Of a DNA stretch of 64,000 bases, positions 13,401 through 28,400 are shown piece after piece; position 1 is the first letter of the stretch; each line of letters opens with the position of its first letter. The notes below the pieces were generated by a model. The model ran no database searches. It worked only from the letters and a program-made list of their open reading frames with translations, and was not told the DNA's origin. The stretch is taken from contig NC_134145.1 in assembly GCF_033958435.1 (NCBI RefSeq), positions 32,825,501 to 32,889,500 on the forward strand, written 5' to 3'. The DNA comes from Carettochelys insculpta. Taxonomy: Eukaryota > Chordata > Testudines > Carettochelyidae. The position numbers and the translations under genes are program-made.

Positions 13401-16400
13401 GCTTAACACCTGAAGACTGGGACATGCCCCAGCACCAGGAAGAGACCATCTCCACTAATCTATCTATTTATATATTTAACAACAAACTTTCTAAAAATGG
13501 GAGATAACTGTAAACAATGTAGGGTTGAAAAAGTCCATTGAGACTGTATTTGCAAATTGCAAGGACAAGATAGTTTTAGGAACTTTCATGGGCAGTAAGA
13601 AGGAACGGAAGGGGCTGTGGGCTAGCAGGACCCTTTACACTGGCACTAGGGGCATGCAACTTTAGGGGGCAGCAGAGCTGATCCGATAGATATCAATGCT
13701 GTGGCAAGCACACACCTACCTGCCCTGGAATGGAAATGAGCAATTACTCAAGCCATTTCTACAAAGGCCACTTTCTTTCCTTCCAAAAATTTTTGGGAAG
13801 AAGGGGCCTCTGGAAGAAGGACTTCCTTCCGGAAGCGCCCCCGGCAGCCACGCTTCTACATGGCGTTTTGGAGTCCAGAAGAACAGAAGGAAGTGGCCTA
13901 TGTAGAAATGGCCTCAAAGAAGAACTTCAGATTGCAGCCTTTCAAATTTCCGTACCAGAGACTTGCTTAAGATAAGCAAAAGAGGCTGCCACAGCTCTAG
14001 TAGAATGAGATCATACTCCCACAGGTACAAGAATTTCAGCTAATGTGTAGAAGTCAACTATACATTATTTAATCAATTTAGAAACATCTCAGGCAGTAAT
14101 TTTCAAATTTTTTCATTTACAGATCCCTTAAAACTTTCTAACAGAGATGTGGATCCTTTTGGAAATATTAAGTCCGAAAAAAACACAAAACACAATCTGG
14201 ATAGTTTTCAAAATCCAATTCTGTTTGAAAATATGTTAGAGCTCCATGACGTCTCAGGTTGAATGACAACTACTGTACACACTATTTCAAATGAAGCTGC
14301 ATAATTGATTTATATAAAAGATACTGTAACATTTGCCATTTTATTCAATTTTCCATTCCTTATGTTATCTAACATCCTGTTTGCTTTCTGGACTACAGTT
14401 GCATATAGTTTTCTACAATGTCATCCAATTATCTTTCTTCAGTATTATTTTAACTCAATAATTCACTTACAAATTTCTAAAAACAAAATGCTTAAATTGT
14501 TGGTAATTTTAATTTATTATCAAGTGTGTATGGTAGCTTTCACTAATCCAGATTTAGAAAGCATCAATATAAAATACACAGCCAACTTACCTGAGGCCTC
14601 CCGGCTCTCCCAATCATTTGCAGAATATCAGTTTCACTGTACTCTTGAAACATTCCTCCAACATAGTGCATTGTAGATTTTATAACTACCAGGTGTGCAG
14701 GTAAATTTACTCCCATAGCTAAAGTACTAGTAGTAACTAAATCAGATTAAAGCATATTGTTTTAATAATTAATAGCATTCTGTATACTAGCAACATTTTG
14801 AATAAAGCAGCAAATACATGACCCAATCCTGTGATGTGTTAAGCACTCTCAACTCTATTGAAGACAATGGAAGGAAAGGGCACTGAGCAGCTCATAGGAC
14901 TGGCCCAAAATCAACATACACGTTCATATATAGTATTTCAGTGTTTCTGATCATGATTTCTATATTATCAAATGTTCCCTTAAAAACTAAATACACTCAA
15001 CGTATTTGTATTTAAATGTTTGTTAACATTTACGGGTAAACCAAGGTCCAATTTTCCATTCTGAATATGTCAAAATGCACACTGAAGTAATTTCTAATCA
15101 TTCAAAGTAAGCAGCTCAGGAATCATTTGATCATGCCGACGACTTCATTCTTTTTTGTAATGACTGGCATACTTACAGACAATTTCTGGGTCTTTTAATT
15201 TACCTTTAAAATGATATGCACATCTATAGTATTAAAATAGTAATTGTTCATGAACCACTGATGTCAGAATCCAATCCCACAAGGTTCATAATAGCAGTGG
15301 TACATTAACCACTAAACAAACAGAGCCAGTGCCCAGGGACCCCAGCCAATTGGGAGTCCCCATATCACGACCCTCTCTGCCTGCCCAGCTCTCCTGATGG
15401 GGAGTGGTGTCAGGATGTGGGTCCACTAAACCAGATGTGCCTGTCACAGAGTAAAAAAAGACCTCATGCCTCAACCTTGCTTTTCAGCCAGAGTGCTGGG
15501 GAGAAGTCCTAAGCTCTGACCCCATTACCTGGCAGGAGTGCAGGGGACAAGGAATGTAGGGGGAAGGGTTGGGGAGGGGATCCCACCTGCTCTGGCCTGA
15601 GGCCCCATAAAACCTTAATTCACCAGGCTCCAACCCTACACATGGCAGTCTTCTGGCAACAGCCTCCTTCAGATCCATGAAGCTCACTGCTACAGGCTGG
15701 CCCTACTTATGCCAGCAGGAGTAGCAAGAAGTCAACTGAACAATGGGGCTCCGTCCCATTTTCTCATACTTCCCAGTGCTTATCACCTACTTCTGCTTCC
15801 CTGACATGAAGTTACAGGAGAGGAGCAGGTTGGATATTAGGAAAACTACTTCACCAGGAGAGTGGTGAACACTGGAATGCATTGCGTAGAGAGGTGGTAG
15901 AATCTCTATCCCTAGAGGATTTTGAGTCCCGACTTGACAAAATCCTGTCTGGGGTGACTTAGTTGGGGTTGGTACTGCTTGAAGCAGGTGGCTGGACTCA
16001 ATGACCTCCTGAGGTCCCTTCCGCCCCTATGATTCTGTGATTCTATGATATCCTGGAATTCTGACCTGCCTGACCTGACCCAACTGTTGGTTCCTGACTC
16101 CAGTTTGTCTCTTGCTCCTGACACTCTGGGGACTTCCCTAGAAGACACAGCTACGCTCGATTCACATGTTAAGGATGGATGTCAATGAAAAGGGATCACA
16201 GAAATCACTATAGCCATGTTCAGTAAACAAGGATCAGGGTGAAGTTGGAGACCAGAGATCAGAAGGTGAAGTGAAGTGTGGAATTGTGACAGACCAGAGG
16301 TCTGTGTGGTTCCCCAGATAACTTTGTGGAACATCTGCCTGGATAAAATAGTATGTTGGGCCAATCAATCAGAGAGCTACAGAGTAATCTTAATTTGGGT

Positions 16401-19400
16401 CCTCTGGAAGGTACTTTTTGCATATCTGTTCTCCACAACGTCCCCTGGATGTGGCTCTCAAACCAGCACTGGGAGAATGTTAGCTGTCCCATGATCCTCA
16501 GATCTGCGTTCTAGTCCATGGATCCTTAGATCTAGTATTTTGACCCAAACTGACCCTAGATCCCTACTAGTGGTAATGATTTCTATTTTGTCTCCTGACT
16601 CTGAACTGCCAGTATCCCAAATCAACAGATTCTTGACTCTTGTTTTGTAAATTAAGACTTTAGGCTGCAGCTGTCTGGCCATGGAACACATCGCTTTAGC
16701 AGCAAACACAAAAGAGAGATCAGAAGGTAACAAGAAGTTTATTGGTTTACCTGAAGAATTTGGTCATACTTAGATAATACTTTTCACATTAAACTCATTT
16801 TCTCTAAGAAAAGTAACATAATATCATTAAAACGAAAGAGCTGGTGTTCCATTTTCAATTAATATTCTTCTTCAATGAAGAAGTAATTTTCTGACTAGAA
16901 TTTATTTTTGAAGGGAAAAAAAGCTGAAGTTAATGGGAGCTATGAATGCAAGAGGAATGAAGGATCAAACCCTGTACTACAGGCCCAAGCATGCGAATAA
17001 TAATCACATGAGTATTAGAACTGTTAATACTGGAGTAGCACTTAAAATACCCACATGCTTTTTGAAGCAAACTGACCTACTCACATGCAGGCTGCCGTAA
17101 CCATATATGCCATCATCCTAGACTTTATGAGTCATGCCAAAATAAGTGAAAGAATCGTAACATTTAACTTTTTCCAAATACAAACGCCCTCACTATATTT
17201 AAAGAAGAGAAAATATAGCAACTATGATTTTCAAAAGTTTAAGTTTACTTACAAAGTACTGGTAAGTCTCCCATGGTAAATGCTCCTTCAATTATTTTTC
17301 TATCAGATAGCTCCATACCAGCATGATGATATGCCACACCACACATTAAAAGATCTGAAAAAATATTACATTCATTGACTTTACCACTATTCATCAAGCA
17401 ATCATCCAGAAATTAGCACTGTTGTATTTACCTCTCACTTTGGTATCTTTAACTGAATTTGCACAATTTTGTAATCTACATAAAAAGAGACAAAAGCAAT
17501 AAGTATTTTCTAAACCAAATGTACATTATTTTTACTAAATTATACATTACAGGAAATCATACTGATGTATTTTAAAAAGAAGAATTCTGCAAAATAAAAA
17601 AATTTTCATGTATGGAAAACCTTGGCTGCGTCTACATGTGCACGCTACTTCGAAGTAGCGGCAGTAACTTCGAAATAGCGCCCGTCACGGCTACACGTGT
17701 TGGGCGCTATTTCGAAGTTGAAATCGACGTTAGGCGGCGAGACGTCGAAGTCGCTAACCCCATGAGCGGATGGGAATAGCGCCCTACTTCGACGTTCAAC
17801 ATCGAAGTAGGGACGTGTAGACGATCCGCGTCCCGCAACATCGAAATAGCGGGGTCCTCCATGGCGGCCATCAGCTGGGGGGTTGAGAGATACTCTCTCT
17901 CCAGCCCTTGCGGGGCTCTGTGGTCACCGTGGGCAGCAGCCCTTAGCCCAGGGCTTCTGGCTGCTGCTGCTGCAGCTGGGGGTCCGTGCTGCATATACAG
18001 GGTCTGCAACTAGTTGTTGGCTCTGTGTATCTTGCACTGTTTAATGAAAGTGTGTCTGGGAGGGGCCCTTTAAGGGAGCGACTTGCTGTTGAGTCCGCCC
18101 TGTGACCCTGTCTGCAGCTGTGCCTGGCTCCCTTATTTCGATGTGTGCTACTTTGGTGTGTAGACGTTCCCTCGCTGTGCCTATTTCGATGTTGGGCTGA
18201 GCAACGTCGAAGTTGAACATCGACGTTGCCAGCCCTGGAGGACGTGTAGACGTTATTCATCGAAATAGCCTATTTCGATGTCGCAACATCGAAATAAGCT
18301 ATTTCGAAGTTGGGTGCACGTGTAGACGTAGCCCTTATTATCAAGAAAGTAGTGATAGATTGTTCTCTTGGGCTTCAATTGTAGCAAGGAAGATTTAGCT
18401 TAGACATTAGAAAAAAAAAATTCCTAACTGTAAGAATAGTTTAGCACTGAACTAAGTTATCTAAGGATGTGGAATCTGTGACTGGAAGTTTTTAGAAACA
18501 GGTTAGACAAATATTTATCAAGGATAGTCTAGCCTTAGTGCGAGGCACTGGACTTCAAGAAGACCTACTGAAATCCCTAGCAGCTCTACATTTCTATGGT
18601 TAGCAAAAAAAATAAAGATACCTTTGTTTCTGTTCCACAGTCATAATAAATTTAGCATTTTTTGCAAGAACTGAAGCAGCCTGCTGTACTCCTTTTCTTG
18701 TGACACAAAACTATAAATAAGAAAATACCTTTCTGTATGAAGTGTACTACAAAAAGTCCCAAGAATTTCAAAAGCATTAAGAGAATAACATATACCACAA
18801 GCGTTGGTTTTTGTTCAGAATATGTCTGTATAACGCTAGCTATTTTGTAGTTAAGAGTTAAGTCAAATTTGAATTCTGTTTGGTTGCTACTGCAGGGAAA
18901 TCCAAGAACTATTTTCCGAAGCTTCACAGGTCGATGGCTTTCATCTATTTTCAGACATACAGCAGGTCTCTCATCATCTGAAAGCCATTCTGCAATCTTT
19001 AAAGAACAAGGAAACATTTTAAAACGATGCTTGAAAACAATGCCTCTGATATTATACATGCTCTGTCCAAACTACAGTATATACATAATCATAAACTGTC
19101 AAGGCAACTACGTTTACTGCCCCACATGCCGTACTATACTGACCAAAAGAGTTTACACTTCAAATCCTTTTTGCCAAGTCTAAATTAATTAATATACTTG
19201 AAGATAATTCCTTCACTAATGTGCAGTCCAAGGTCTGTTCCAAATTATACCAGTACTACTGAAATCAAAATCTGTCCCCAGGCTTTTGTGACTTGTGTTT
19301 GCATCCTTAACATTTTCGAAGTGTATTGATTTTTGGTTGATATTTCCATATTGTTCGGGACAAATGTTTTAATCTGTGTGTTTCAAGAAAGCAGCCTAAA

Positions 19401-22400
19401 GCACACAGCCTAGAAATGACAACTTTATTTTAAAACTCATGACAAGCTAATTTTTCGGCTTTAAATCACTTTTCTATAAGTTTCTCAAATGAAGTTTGTC
19501 AGGATTCTCAAACGAAGTGAATACTTCAAAGAACCTCTGCTTGTACAAATGATCTTGAACAAAAATATTTAATTAAAAATAATTAAACTCTTACATCCTC
19601 AGCATTTGGGATTGTTGCAGAAACAGCCACAAATCTCATGGAAGGAAGTGGATCAGGATTCCCTGAGACACGTGAAAGGGAAGACTTTACAGTCTTCATC
19701 CGACTGACTACAACCTCAAGTGTTGCACCACGGCTTTCATCTTTCACAACATGCACCTATTAAAGTAATTAAAGATATCTGTGAAACAACATTGCTTTTT
19801 TACATTCTAACCTGCAAATATGTTAAAATAAGTTTATAATATTGTCTGCGCTTGAAAATAAAAAAAAAATTAGCAAGTACAGCAGACTATAAAAACACTA
19901 CCTCATCAATGAGAAACAGTCGTACCAGTTGGACTATAGAGTTGTCTCTCCATTTTCTAGTCATGCTATCCCACTTCTCCTGTGGGGAGAGAGGGAGGGA
20001 GGCTGAAGAAATTATGAAAAACAGATTCCAGGGGTAGTAACATGGACTTAATCATGACCATATTCTTAAGATAAAAAAATCAGTAAACTTCTGATAAACT
20101 AATGCTACATATTTTTCACTTGTCACATCATTTTAACACTAATTAATGTTTATGTAGTACTAAAAGTATGCATGACAGTTTACAGGCAAATAAACAGACT
20201 TTAAACTTATCTTGAAAATTTCCAGTCTCTTTCCTGTTCTAAAACAAGGGGAAATCCTGGAAGCATACACACAGCTAGTACACTTCTTGCAGCTAATTAT
20301 ACCTACAATAAATCTTTCTTTAGTTTTTTTGTTTAAAAATAGTAAAAACAAAAAGCAAGTTATATATGAAACCTACTGGTGTGGTCATAATAATGTGAGC
20401 GTGTTGTATTTCAAATAAATCATCCATCACTGTATCTCCTGTCAGCTCTTTACAGCTCAGCCCAATAGGTCCAAATTTATCTTTCCAATCACCAAAACGC
20501 TGACTGCACAGAGCTTTTATTGGAGCCACTAAAATTATACAAAATTGAGAGATTACACTGAGAAAAATAAATTATTTTAAAACAAAACATCAACAGTTTT
20601 GATGTATGAGTTCTAGCAAAAATTTCTTGAGATAAAACCAGAAGAACTTAATTAAAATTTATCAATTGAGTTAACGATGACATTGCTCCCTTCTCTCAAG
20701 ACCAATTCTGATCTCTGGGCTATAGTTCTTCTCTGCCCACAAAGAGAGACAAAAGTCTTCAACATTCCTCTGTAACCCATCTCTCTAAACCAAAGGGCTG
20801 ACTGCCATCTCATAATCTTTGGTTGTTTTCTGACTCCCATCGGAGAACAAACACCCAGCTGGCAGGGGCAGACTCTCACACAAACACAATAAAACACAGA
20901 AAAAGCACTCCTACCAGCCACATATAGCTTATTATACAAAGACCACTCATTTCTCTGTGACACTCTTTAATACATACATACATAGGAAGAGCCTTCATAA
21001 CACAAAACATGATCCACAAACTGAAGTTAGTGTCAGTTTCCTGTAGAATCCCATCTAGACTCATTTTAGAGCTATTTCTAATAATGGAGGTATAAGAAAT
21101 CAAGCCTTGAAGTCATGATCAGGCACAAAGTCAAACAATAAGGCTTCTGCAACACAATATAAGAAAGAGGCACCTAATGATACCTATTTAGCTCTGTTCT
21201 TTAAACAACAAGGGATGAAGGGAACAAGTCAAATCAGTCTAGGCAGAGGAGGACGTAAAGCCTCCTGACCAGAACAACATACCTTAATGCCTCTCTCCGA
21301 TAACACTCGATGTTGAGCAACTGCCTAGCAAGGTTCTTTCTGCTAACTGAAAGTCCTTTCATTTGCAAAAATTTAGTTCAGTCCTACTTTTCTGTAGTCC
21401 CACAAAATTAAAAACATTGCTAACCTTATTTTGGTTATCTCTGCATTTAACACAAACATAGCAGGTGTTGGTTCACAAATTAAGTTAATTACAATAAGCA
21501 AAATACCACTTCATCTGCTGAAAAGCTAACAAATCTAAGCAAACTGTATGTACATAGATACATACAGTTAGCTGTAAGGGATGCATGCCTTCAAACCCTT
21601 TTTTCACCTACAATTTTTCCAGAAAATGCCAACATAACCCATGTCTGCCATAGGTGGTGACTCATTCTAACTTATCAAAAGTGATGTCGCTGATTCCCTA
21701 CACTGACATACAAATAACAGATACAAGCCTATAGGGATTGTTTGCCCACAGAAAATAATACTGCACCTCTGGACCTTTAACTACTGAAAGAAGAAATGAT
21801 CTATCAATGACATTGAAGCAAGCATCATACAGTTTGTCCTACTGCGACTGTTTTAGGTAGTCAGGGTCCAGTTTGAAAACAGCAACCAACGGTATATATC
21901 AACTGGCAAGGCAGGGAAGGAGCGTCAGTGAGCACAATTTCCTGATTCAGTGATCAGCACGTCAGTAGTCTGCATTGCTAGGAAATCACTATAATTGAAT
22001 TCCAGTTAAGCCACAAGCAAACAAATCTAGGAAAATCTTGGGTTATCAGTAACAATTCTGAGGGGCAGCTGCTCCATCTTATACACGTCTAGGGGGTGGG
22101 AAATGGAAGACAAGGAGACACTGGTGATTCCCTGGTCCTCAGGCACCCTCAGATAACATCAAGGCGAACAACTATCCCACGGCTCTTATGCCCCGATCCT
22201 CTCTTTTCACTCATGCCATGGCACAGAACACAGAAAAACTCTCTCTACCAGCACAGAACTTCCTTCTCCACAGGCTGTGTCCAAGTAGTTTAATTCCACT
22301 TTTCACAGACTGTGACAGTCACAGGTATTCTGAAAAAGAACAGTATCATAACTCTAAACCTCAAGTGTTCTGCCTCCATCTACTGTCAGCGAAGACCCTT

Positions 22401-25400
22401 AATACCCACATCCAAAAAGTACTAAATTTATGGTAATGCAGTGTTGTTGCAGGCTTGTTGGGACCAGGATATTAGAAAAAGAAGATGGGTGGACTCATCT
22501 TCTTTTATTGGACCAATTTGTACTGGTGACAGAGACCAACTTTCAAGCTGACACAGAGTTCTTAAATCTGAAAAAGAGCTCTCTGTAAGATGGAAAGCAT
22601 GTCTCTTTAACTAACACAAACCGGTACAATAAAAGATATTACCTCACCCAACAAAGCTAGTCACTTTGTAAATGCAAAGCTCACCATCTGAAATAAGACT
22701 ACCAAATATGCTGAACTCTGCCAAGCTGGTTGTGGCTTTAAAAATGTGGACTCTTCAAGGTGAGGAAAAAATCACCAGTCTCATTTGAACTACGTAAAGA
22801 TACAAATTCCTTTCTCCAAAAAGAAAAGCAGAATTAGAGTTGACGTGTCACAGCCTCCAAATACGATAATTAGATTAACTATTAAATGCCTCTTTTGCCC
22901 TGTTGACTAGATAAGAAGAAATGGATAATGGGCCTCAATTAGTTGTCATCACATATTTAAGTTCAACATTATTAAAGGCAAGAAATAAGTGTATATAAAA
23001 TGTAAAAATTGAAACAATGTTCTATTATTGCTACTAGCTAATAATTAATTGTTTAAAGTTAGCATAATACTCACTATAGACAATTTTAATATTTATCCAA
23101 GGCATTGGCACTTCCACTAGTAATCTAGTAATAGCTAATTCAAACATTACAGTTTTTCCAGAACCAGTTGGAGCACAAATCACAATATTCCTATCAGTGT
23201 AAAGAATCTAGGAAAGAATTAGAAAGCAATAAATACGATGAAGCCATTCAAATGTATCTAATCACACATTCTGACAGAACCATGAAAGAACTACATAGGA
23301 TGTATTATTATTATATATAGAGAGAAAACCCAGTTTTTCTAAAGATTAGATACACAGCATTAGATGAGAATTTTAACTTTAAATAACGGCTAAAGAAACT
23401 CTCCTCCTATGCCTGTCGGCCACTGAAATATTTATTAAAGCGGTACCATATACACTAAACTCTTCCCTGTCCAGCAGCCTCGGGACCGGGAGGTTGCCAG
23501 ATATTCAAGTACTCTGGATAATAGAGAGGTATACCTAGCAACACATAACACTAAAGAAAAATAAGATTAGATATTACGAAACAAACAAAAATGTATGCAG
23601 AGCACTTTATTTACCAACAACATGAGTACTGTACACTGTAAACTTATACTGTATTTGCTGCGTTTATTTGTATTTACTTTCACTATACTGCATTTATGGA
23701 AAATGCAACTAAAATTCACTTATGTGTAAAATGCTGGTTATTTGAGAGTTCCGGATGATAGAATACTGAATACAAAAGAGTTTACTGTACCTCTAACTAT
23801 GATGTGATGATGCTCTGTTGTCACAAAAGGAGAAATGCCAGTCTCTAGACCAGGATTCAGCAAACTTTCCGAGGTGGAGTGCCAAAATATGACATTTTGA
23901 CCTCTATGTATGGCCCAAGTGCTGATGATACTTTATAAAGTCCTGTCTGCATGGGGGAAGCAGGGAGGGCTGATGGTAATTGTGTCGCCATGCCACTCTT
24001 GGCACCCGTGCCAGGGGTTGCTGACCCCTGCTCTATACTTACATGAAAGTTGAACAAATGAACCACCGTCAATGTCCAAATATTTGCAAAGAAAAACTCA
24101 TTGTAAAATTGTATTCATTTTGCTGTTAAAATTTTTCAAAGACATTCCTGTGGTCACCTTTACATAATTTCTGTATAAATTAACATCAATACTGATAAAA
24201 TGATCCCTTTAACAGAATTGTGTGTTTAAAGCAACTTTCACGGATAAAATACAGTAAACCCCCAAAATGCATGAGTTTGAGTAGTGCTTAACTTGCAGCC
24301 GTCTGCCCGCCTGGCTCCCCCAGGCTTGGAGAAACCACACAGCTGCTGCTGTCTGTCCAGCATGGCTTCTTCCACCTGGGGGAAGCTGGGCAGACTTCCA
24401 CCAGTGAAGGGCAGCTGGGAGCCAGGCTGCTACCTGATCCCCAGTACCCTTCCACTCACTGGAGCCAGGAAACTGACCAGGGCTGGTGCCCTCATCAGTT
24501 TCCTGGCTCCCCTGCATTAGGCAGGAAATTAGACTAATGCAGTGGTTACCAGAATGCAATCCCTATGTAAGTCGGGAGTCTACTGTATTATTAAAAAAAA
24601 AAAAAAAAAAGGGTGAACATACTTCCATATTTAGACATATTCATTTAAAATATTAAAAGATAATTAATTTTTTGCTGCTAAAAATGAATGTTGGAAAACT
24701 TGCTTGCTAGTTTGAAGTTAGGATGTTGTACACTTTGTTTCTTAGACCTACCTCATTACATTCACCAGAAACACTTGTATTCCTACATCCTCCCGCACAA
24801 GCTCCCTGCATGCCCACCTCCCATCATCCTCTACTTTAAGGATATGCTGAACTTCTCCACAATCACCTTATTGTACCAGCCTCTTGTGTTCCACTCATCT
24901 TTTTTCTGCCAGAGGGAATACATGCCCTGCATCCCTCACTATGAACACTGTGTGCACGCTCATTCCCCCACATTGGCCTCCCACCAGGGATTCTGTTGGC
25001 CTGCTTTTCTCCCACCACGGGCTATTCTTTGGTTGAACGTAATATTTTTATAATATTATAACTTATAAATATATGAGGCTAAGTAAACTACATTATTTTA
25101 TAATTAAGTCTTTTCATCATTAAAAGTTCTAAGCCAAATCCATGAACTTCATAAATAGAGAGGGTTGTGAAGTAACTCAGGTTCTTTGAGATGTGAGTCC
25201 CTGCAAGTGTTCCACTTCCAGCCGCAACGCATCCCAATGCCATTGATCGGAGATTTTCAGTAGCAATGCTTGGTCAGAACATGCATGTGCAGGGAGCTGT
25301 CTTGCAGATCACTAGAGTCTCATCCAGCATGAACACTGACCCCCTTCATAACCTTCCCTACCACAGACTCCTTGTATGAAGCTCCAAAGCAGAGAAAAGA

Positions 25401-28400
25401 AGGTGAATAGTGGAGCACCCACAGAAGGACACAACCCAAGGAACCTCAGCTCCTGCACAAGACAAGCAACCCTCTCTTCTGCTTCAAGTGCTCCTCCTGT
25501 GGGTGCGCCACTTCAGTGACTAGAGCGGTGGCCCTTATGATTTAGGGAGGACTTTGGAATTATATTCATGATGGAGCTAAGAATCATTAGACCTAGTATG
25601 GTATCAACTTGTGTGTCTTGTGTAATTGCATAGTATTTAAAGAATGCATATTCTGAGACCCATTTAGCAACTCTGCAGATATCTGAGGTTGGTACATTGT
25701 TCAGGAAAACTATGGATGCTTCAGTAGAATGGGATCTTCTTTGGTGACTGTCTCATTGATAACATAAGCAAATGCAGCTCAAGATCCTCTTAGATAATCT
25801 CTGTGTGGATATAGCAGAACCCTGAGACCATTCTGGTTTTGATATGAAGAATCTAGGGGATTTGCAGAAAATCTTTGTTCTACCCAAGTAAAACGCTATT
25901 GCTCTGGCATTTACAGTGTGTAACATGGAAGGGTGATGCTATTTTGGTCAGAAATTTTGGATGAGGTCAGAATGTGATCTTGTCTTTAAAGAATACAGTA
26001 TATGCTGGATTTGTCATTGTTTGTACCTATCCCACATGCTGATGTTGCAGACATAAAAGAGATCAAAAATGTCACCTTCATTAACAGATGCTTCAAGGAA
26101 CAAGTGGCCAGGAGTTCAAAGGTATTTTTACTTATGCACTCAAGAACTAGGTTTAGCTCCCAAGTGGGTATCGTTTGAAGTACTCCTGGGTAGAGATTCT
26201 GTATGCTAGTGAGAAATCACTCTGTGGTTAGGTATGCTAATACTGAGAAACCCATCAATTTTCTGAGGGAAAGTGCTGATTGCTGCAAGATGTACCTTAA
26301 TACAGCTTGTGGAAAATCTGGTGTTCGTTAGCTATCATAGGTATTGTAGCACTCCACATAAAGTATGTTTTCTACTTTTTTAGGTAAATATTGTGTGTGG
26401 ATGTATGCCTACTGTTCAATAACATATCTGACTTGTTTCAAACAATTTGTGTTACTGGAACCATGACAGAGAAACACTTTCAGATGGAGTTTCTCTAGGT
26501 TTGGATGCAGGATCCTTCCATTGGCTTGTGAGAGGAGATCTGAAGAGGAGTGAGTTAGTAACAGCAACAGCTATTATCACTGCAAGAAGAGCGAAGAGGA
26601 CCAGGACGAGTCAGAAGGCATTAAAAGCCTGAGTGTAAGTCTGCTTTCTCTATTTTACTTAGGGTCGGCATAGGTGTTCTTGTAAATTAAGTTGGATGCT
26701 TACAGCTTTGAGTGTTTCACGTCACCCATTCTGCGACTGCCAAGCTAGCACTTGCAGAATGTTCGAGTGTAGTAAATGTTTTTGTACTGTAATTTCATAG
26801 CTTTCTCTCTTATGCGTACTTATAAAAGCCCTGTATGTTCCATCAATATTGTAGCATTGTGACACAGTTCTATTGTTATGTCTGAAAAATCTCTATGTAT
26901 CATGTATATTATACATTGTATAGTAACCATATATAGCCTATATCTGCTTTTACTATACCATACTATTTATGCACTTTTTGGGTTACTTTGTTACACTGTC
27001 TAATGCACGTAAAATCGGACAGTGTGTCAATATTATAACACTGAAACAGCTATACAACAAATGTATGAACAACCTACTTTAACTGTATGATCTCTAACTA
27101 CACTAATACTGTGTTTTACAATTCATGATATACTGTATTACTTTCTCTTCCTCCATTCAACTATCCTGTAATTGTCCCAGTCCCCATTCCAGCACTAGGA
27201 CTGCTGTGCCTAATGTTACCATCCTGAACTTCTGGAAGGAGGTGAGCTTGTTGAGATTTCCTAAATCTGTATGGATCACCATCCTCCATTTTTCTTTTGA
27301 ATCAGAAAATAGAGGGAATAGAAACCCTTCTTTCCGTATTATGTAGATACTGGTTTCATGGCACCTAGTTAAAGATTATTTACTTCCTCCCACAAGAGGT
27401 GCTTATGAGAAGCATCCCTGAAGAGATGGTGAGGTACAAAGGTAAGAATCTCGCAGAGGACTCACTTCCTCTTTTCTTTCCAGGATGGAGCCCTATTCTT
27501 CATCAGTTCTGGCCTGGTAAGAGATCCTTTTGAGGGGCTCTTGGTGACCCATTTCTGGGCTCAGTGGTAATGATTTCTCCATTACATCTTGATCATCTTG
27601 AGAAGTAGATTCCAGTCACTCTGGGCTCTCACGCTCAGACCCTGTGTATACATGAGCCCCTTCCTTTCGAAAGGGGCATGTTAATGAGCGGGTTCAAAAG
27701 ATGATTCCTAACATCAGATACGCAGAAGGGCTTTCGAAAACTGGGGGGGGGTCCTTTTCGAAGGTCCCGTCTCCACAGGTGGCACACGATTCGAAAAGCT
27801 GCACTTTTGAATTGCCACAGCTGCCATTATGCTAATTAAGCGATGCATATTCATTGCAGTGCCTCATTAGCATCTTTGAACCCGCTCATTAACATGCCCC
27901 TTTCAAAAGGAAGGGGCTCGTGTAGACCCAGCCAGATTGTTATCTGAATACACTTTGAAAGTATGCAAGATTAACCGAGACATCCCATACGCTGTGAGAA
28001 ACCATCTGATTTTGGCATTGCATCATGGCAGGAGATGCATCTTTTAAAGCCTAGGGAACCGGGAATGCTTCAGACAGTGCTCCAAAATAGAGCAACGAAA
28101 CAGGAAAAAAATTAAATGATTAACTGAACTATTATGAAATATAAACTACCTTGTTTAAGATATCTATTTTTTCTTTTATTCAATCTGCAGGGGAAGATGT
28201 TGACACACTACCCTGACCTCTGTCTTCAGGAGAATGGCTGAGAAAGAACTGAAGAGATCGCAAGCTACAGAAGACTCCAATGATACCATGAGACTATTTC
28301 TGCACGTGACCAAACACTGCTACCAAAATCTCCAGTTAGTAGAGCTGGCACGCACAGACATCTTAAGTAAAGCACCCACAGGGAGAGCACTCAAAGAAGA

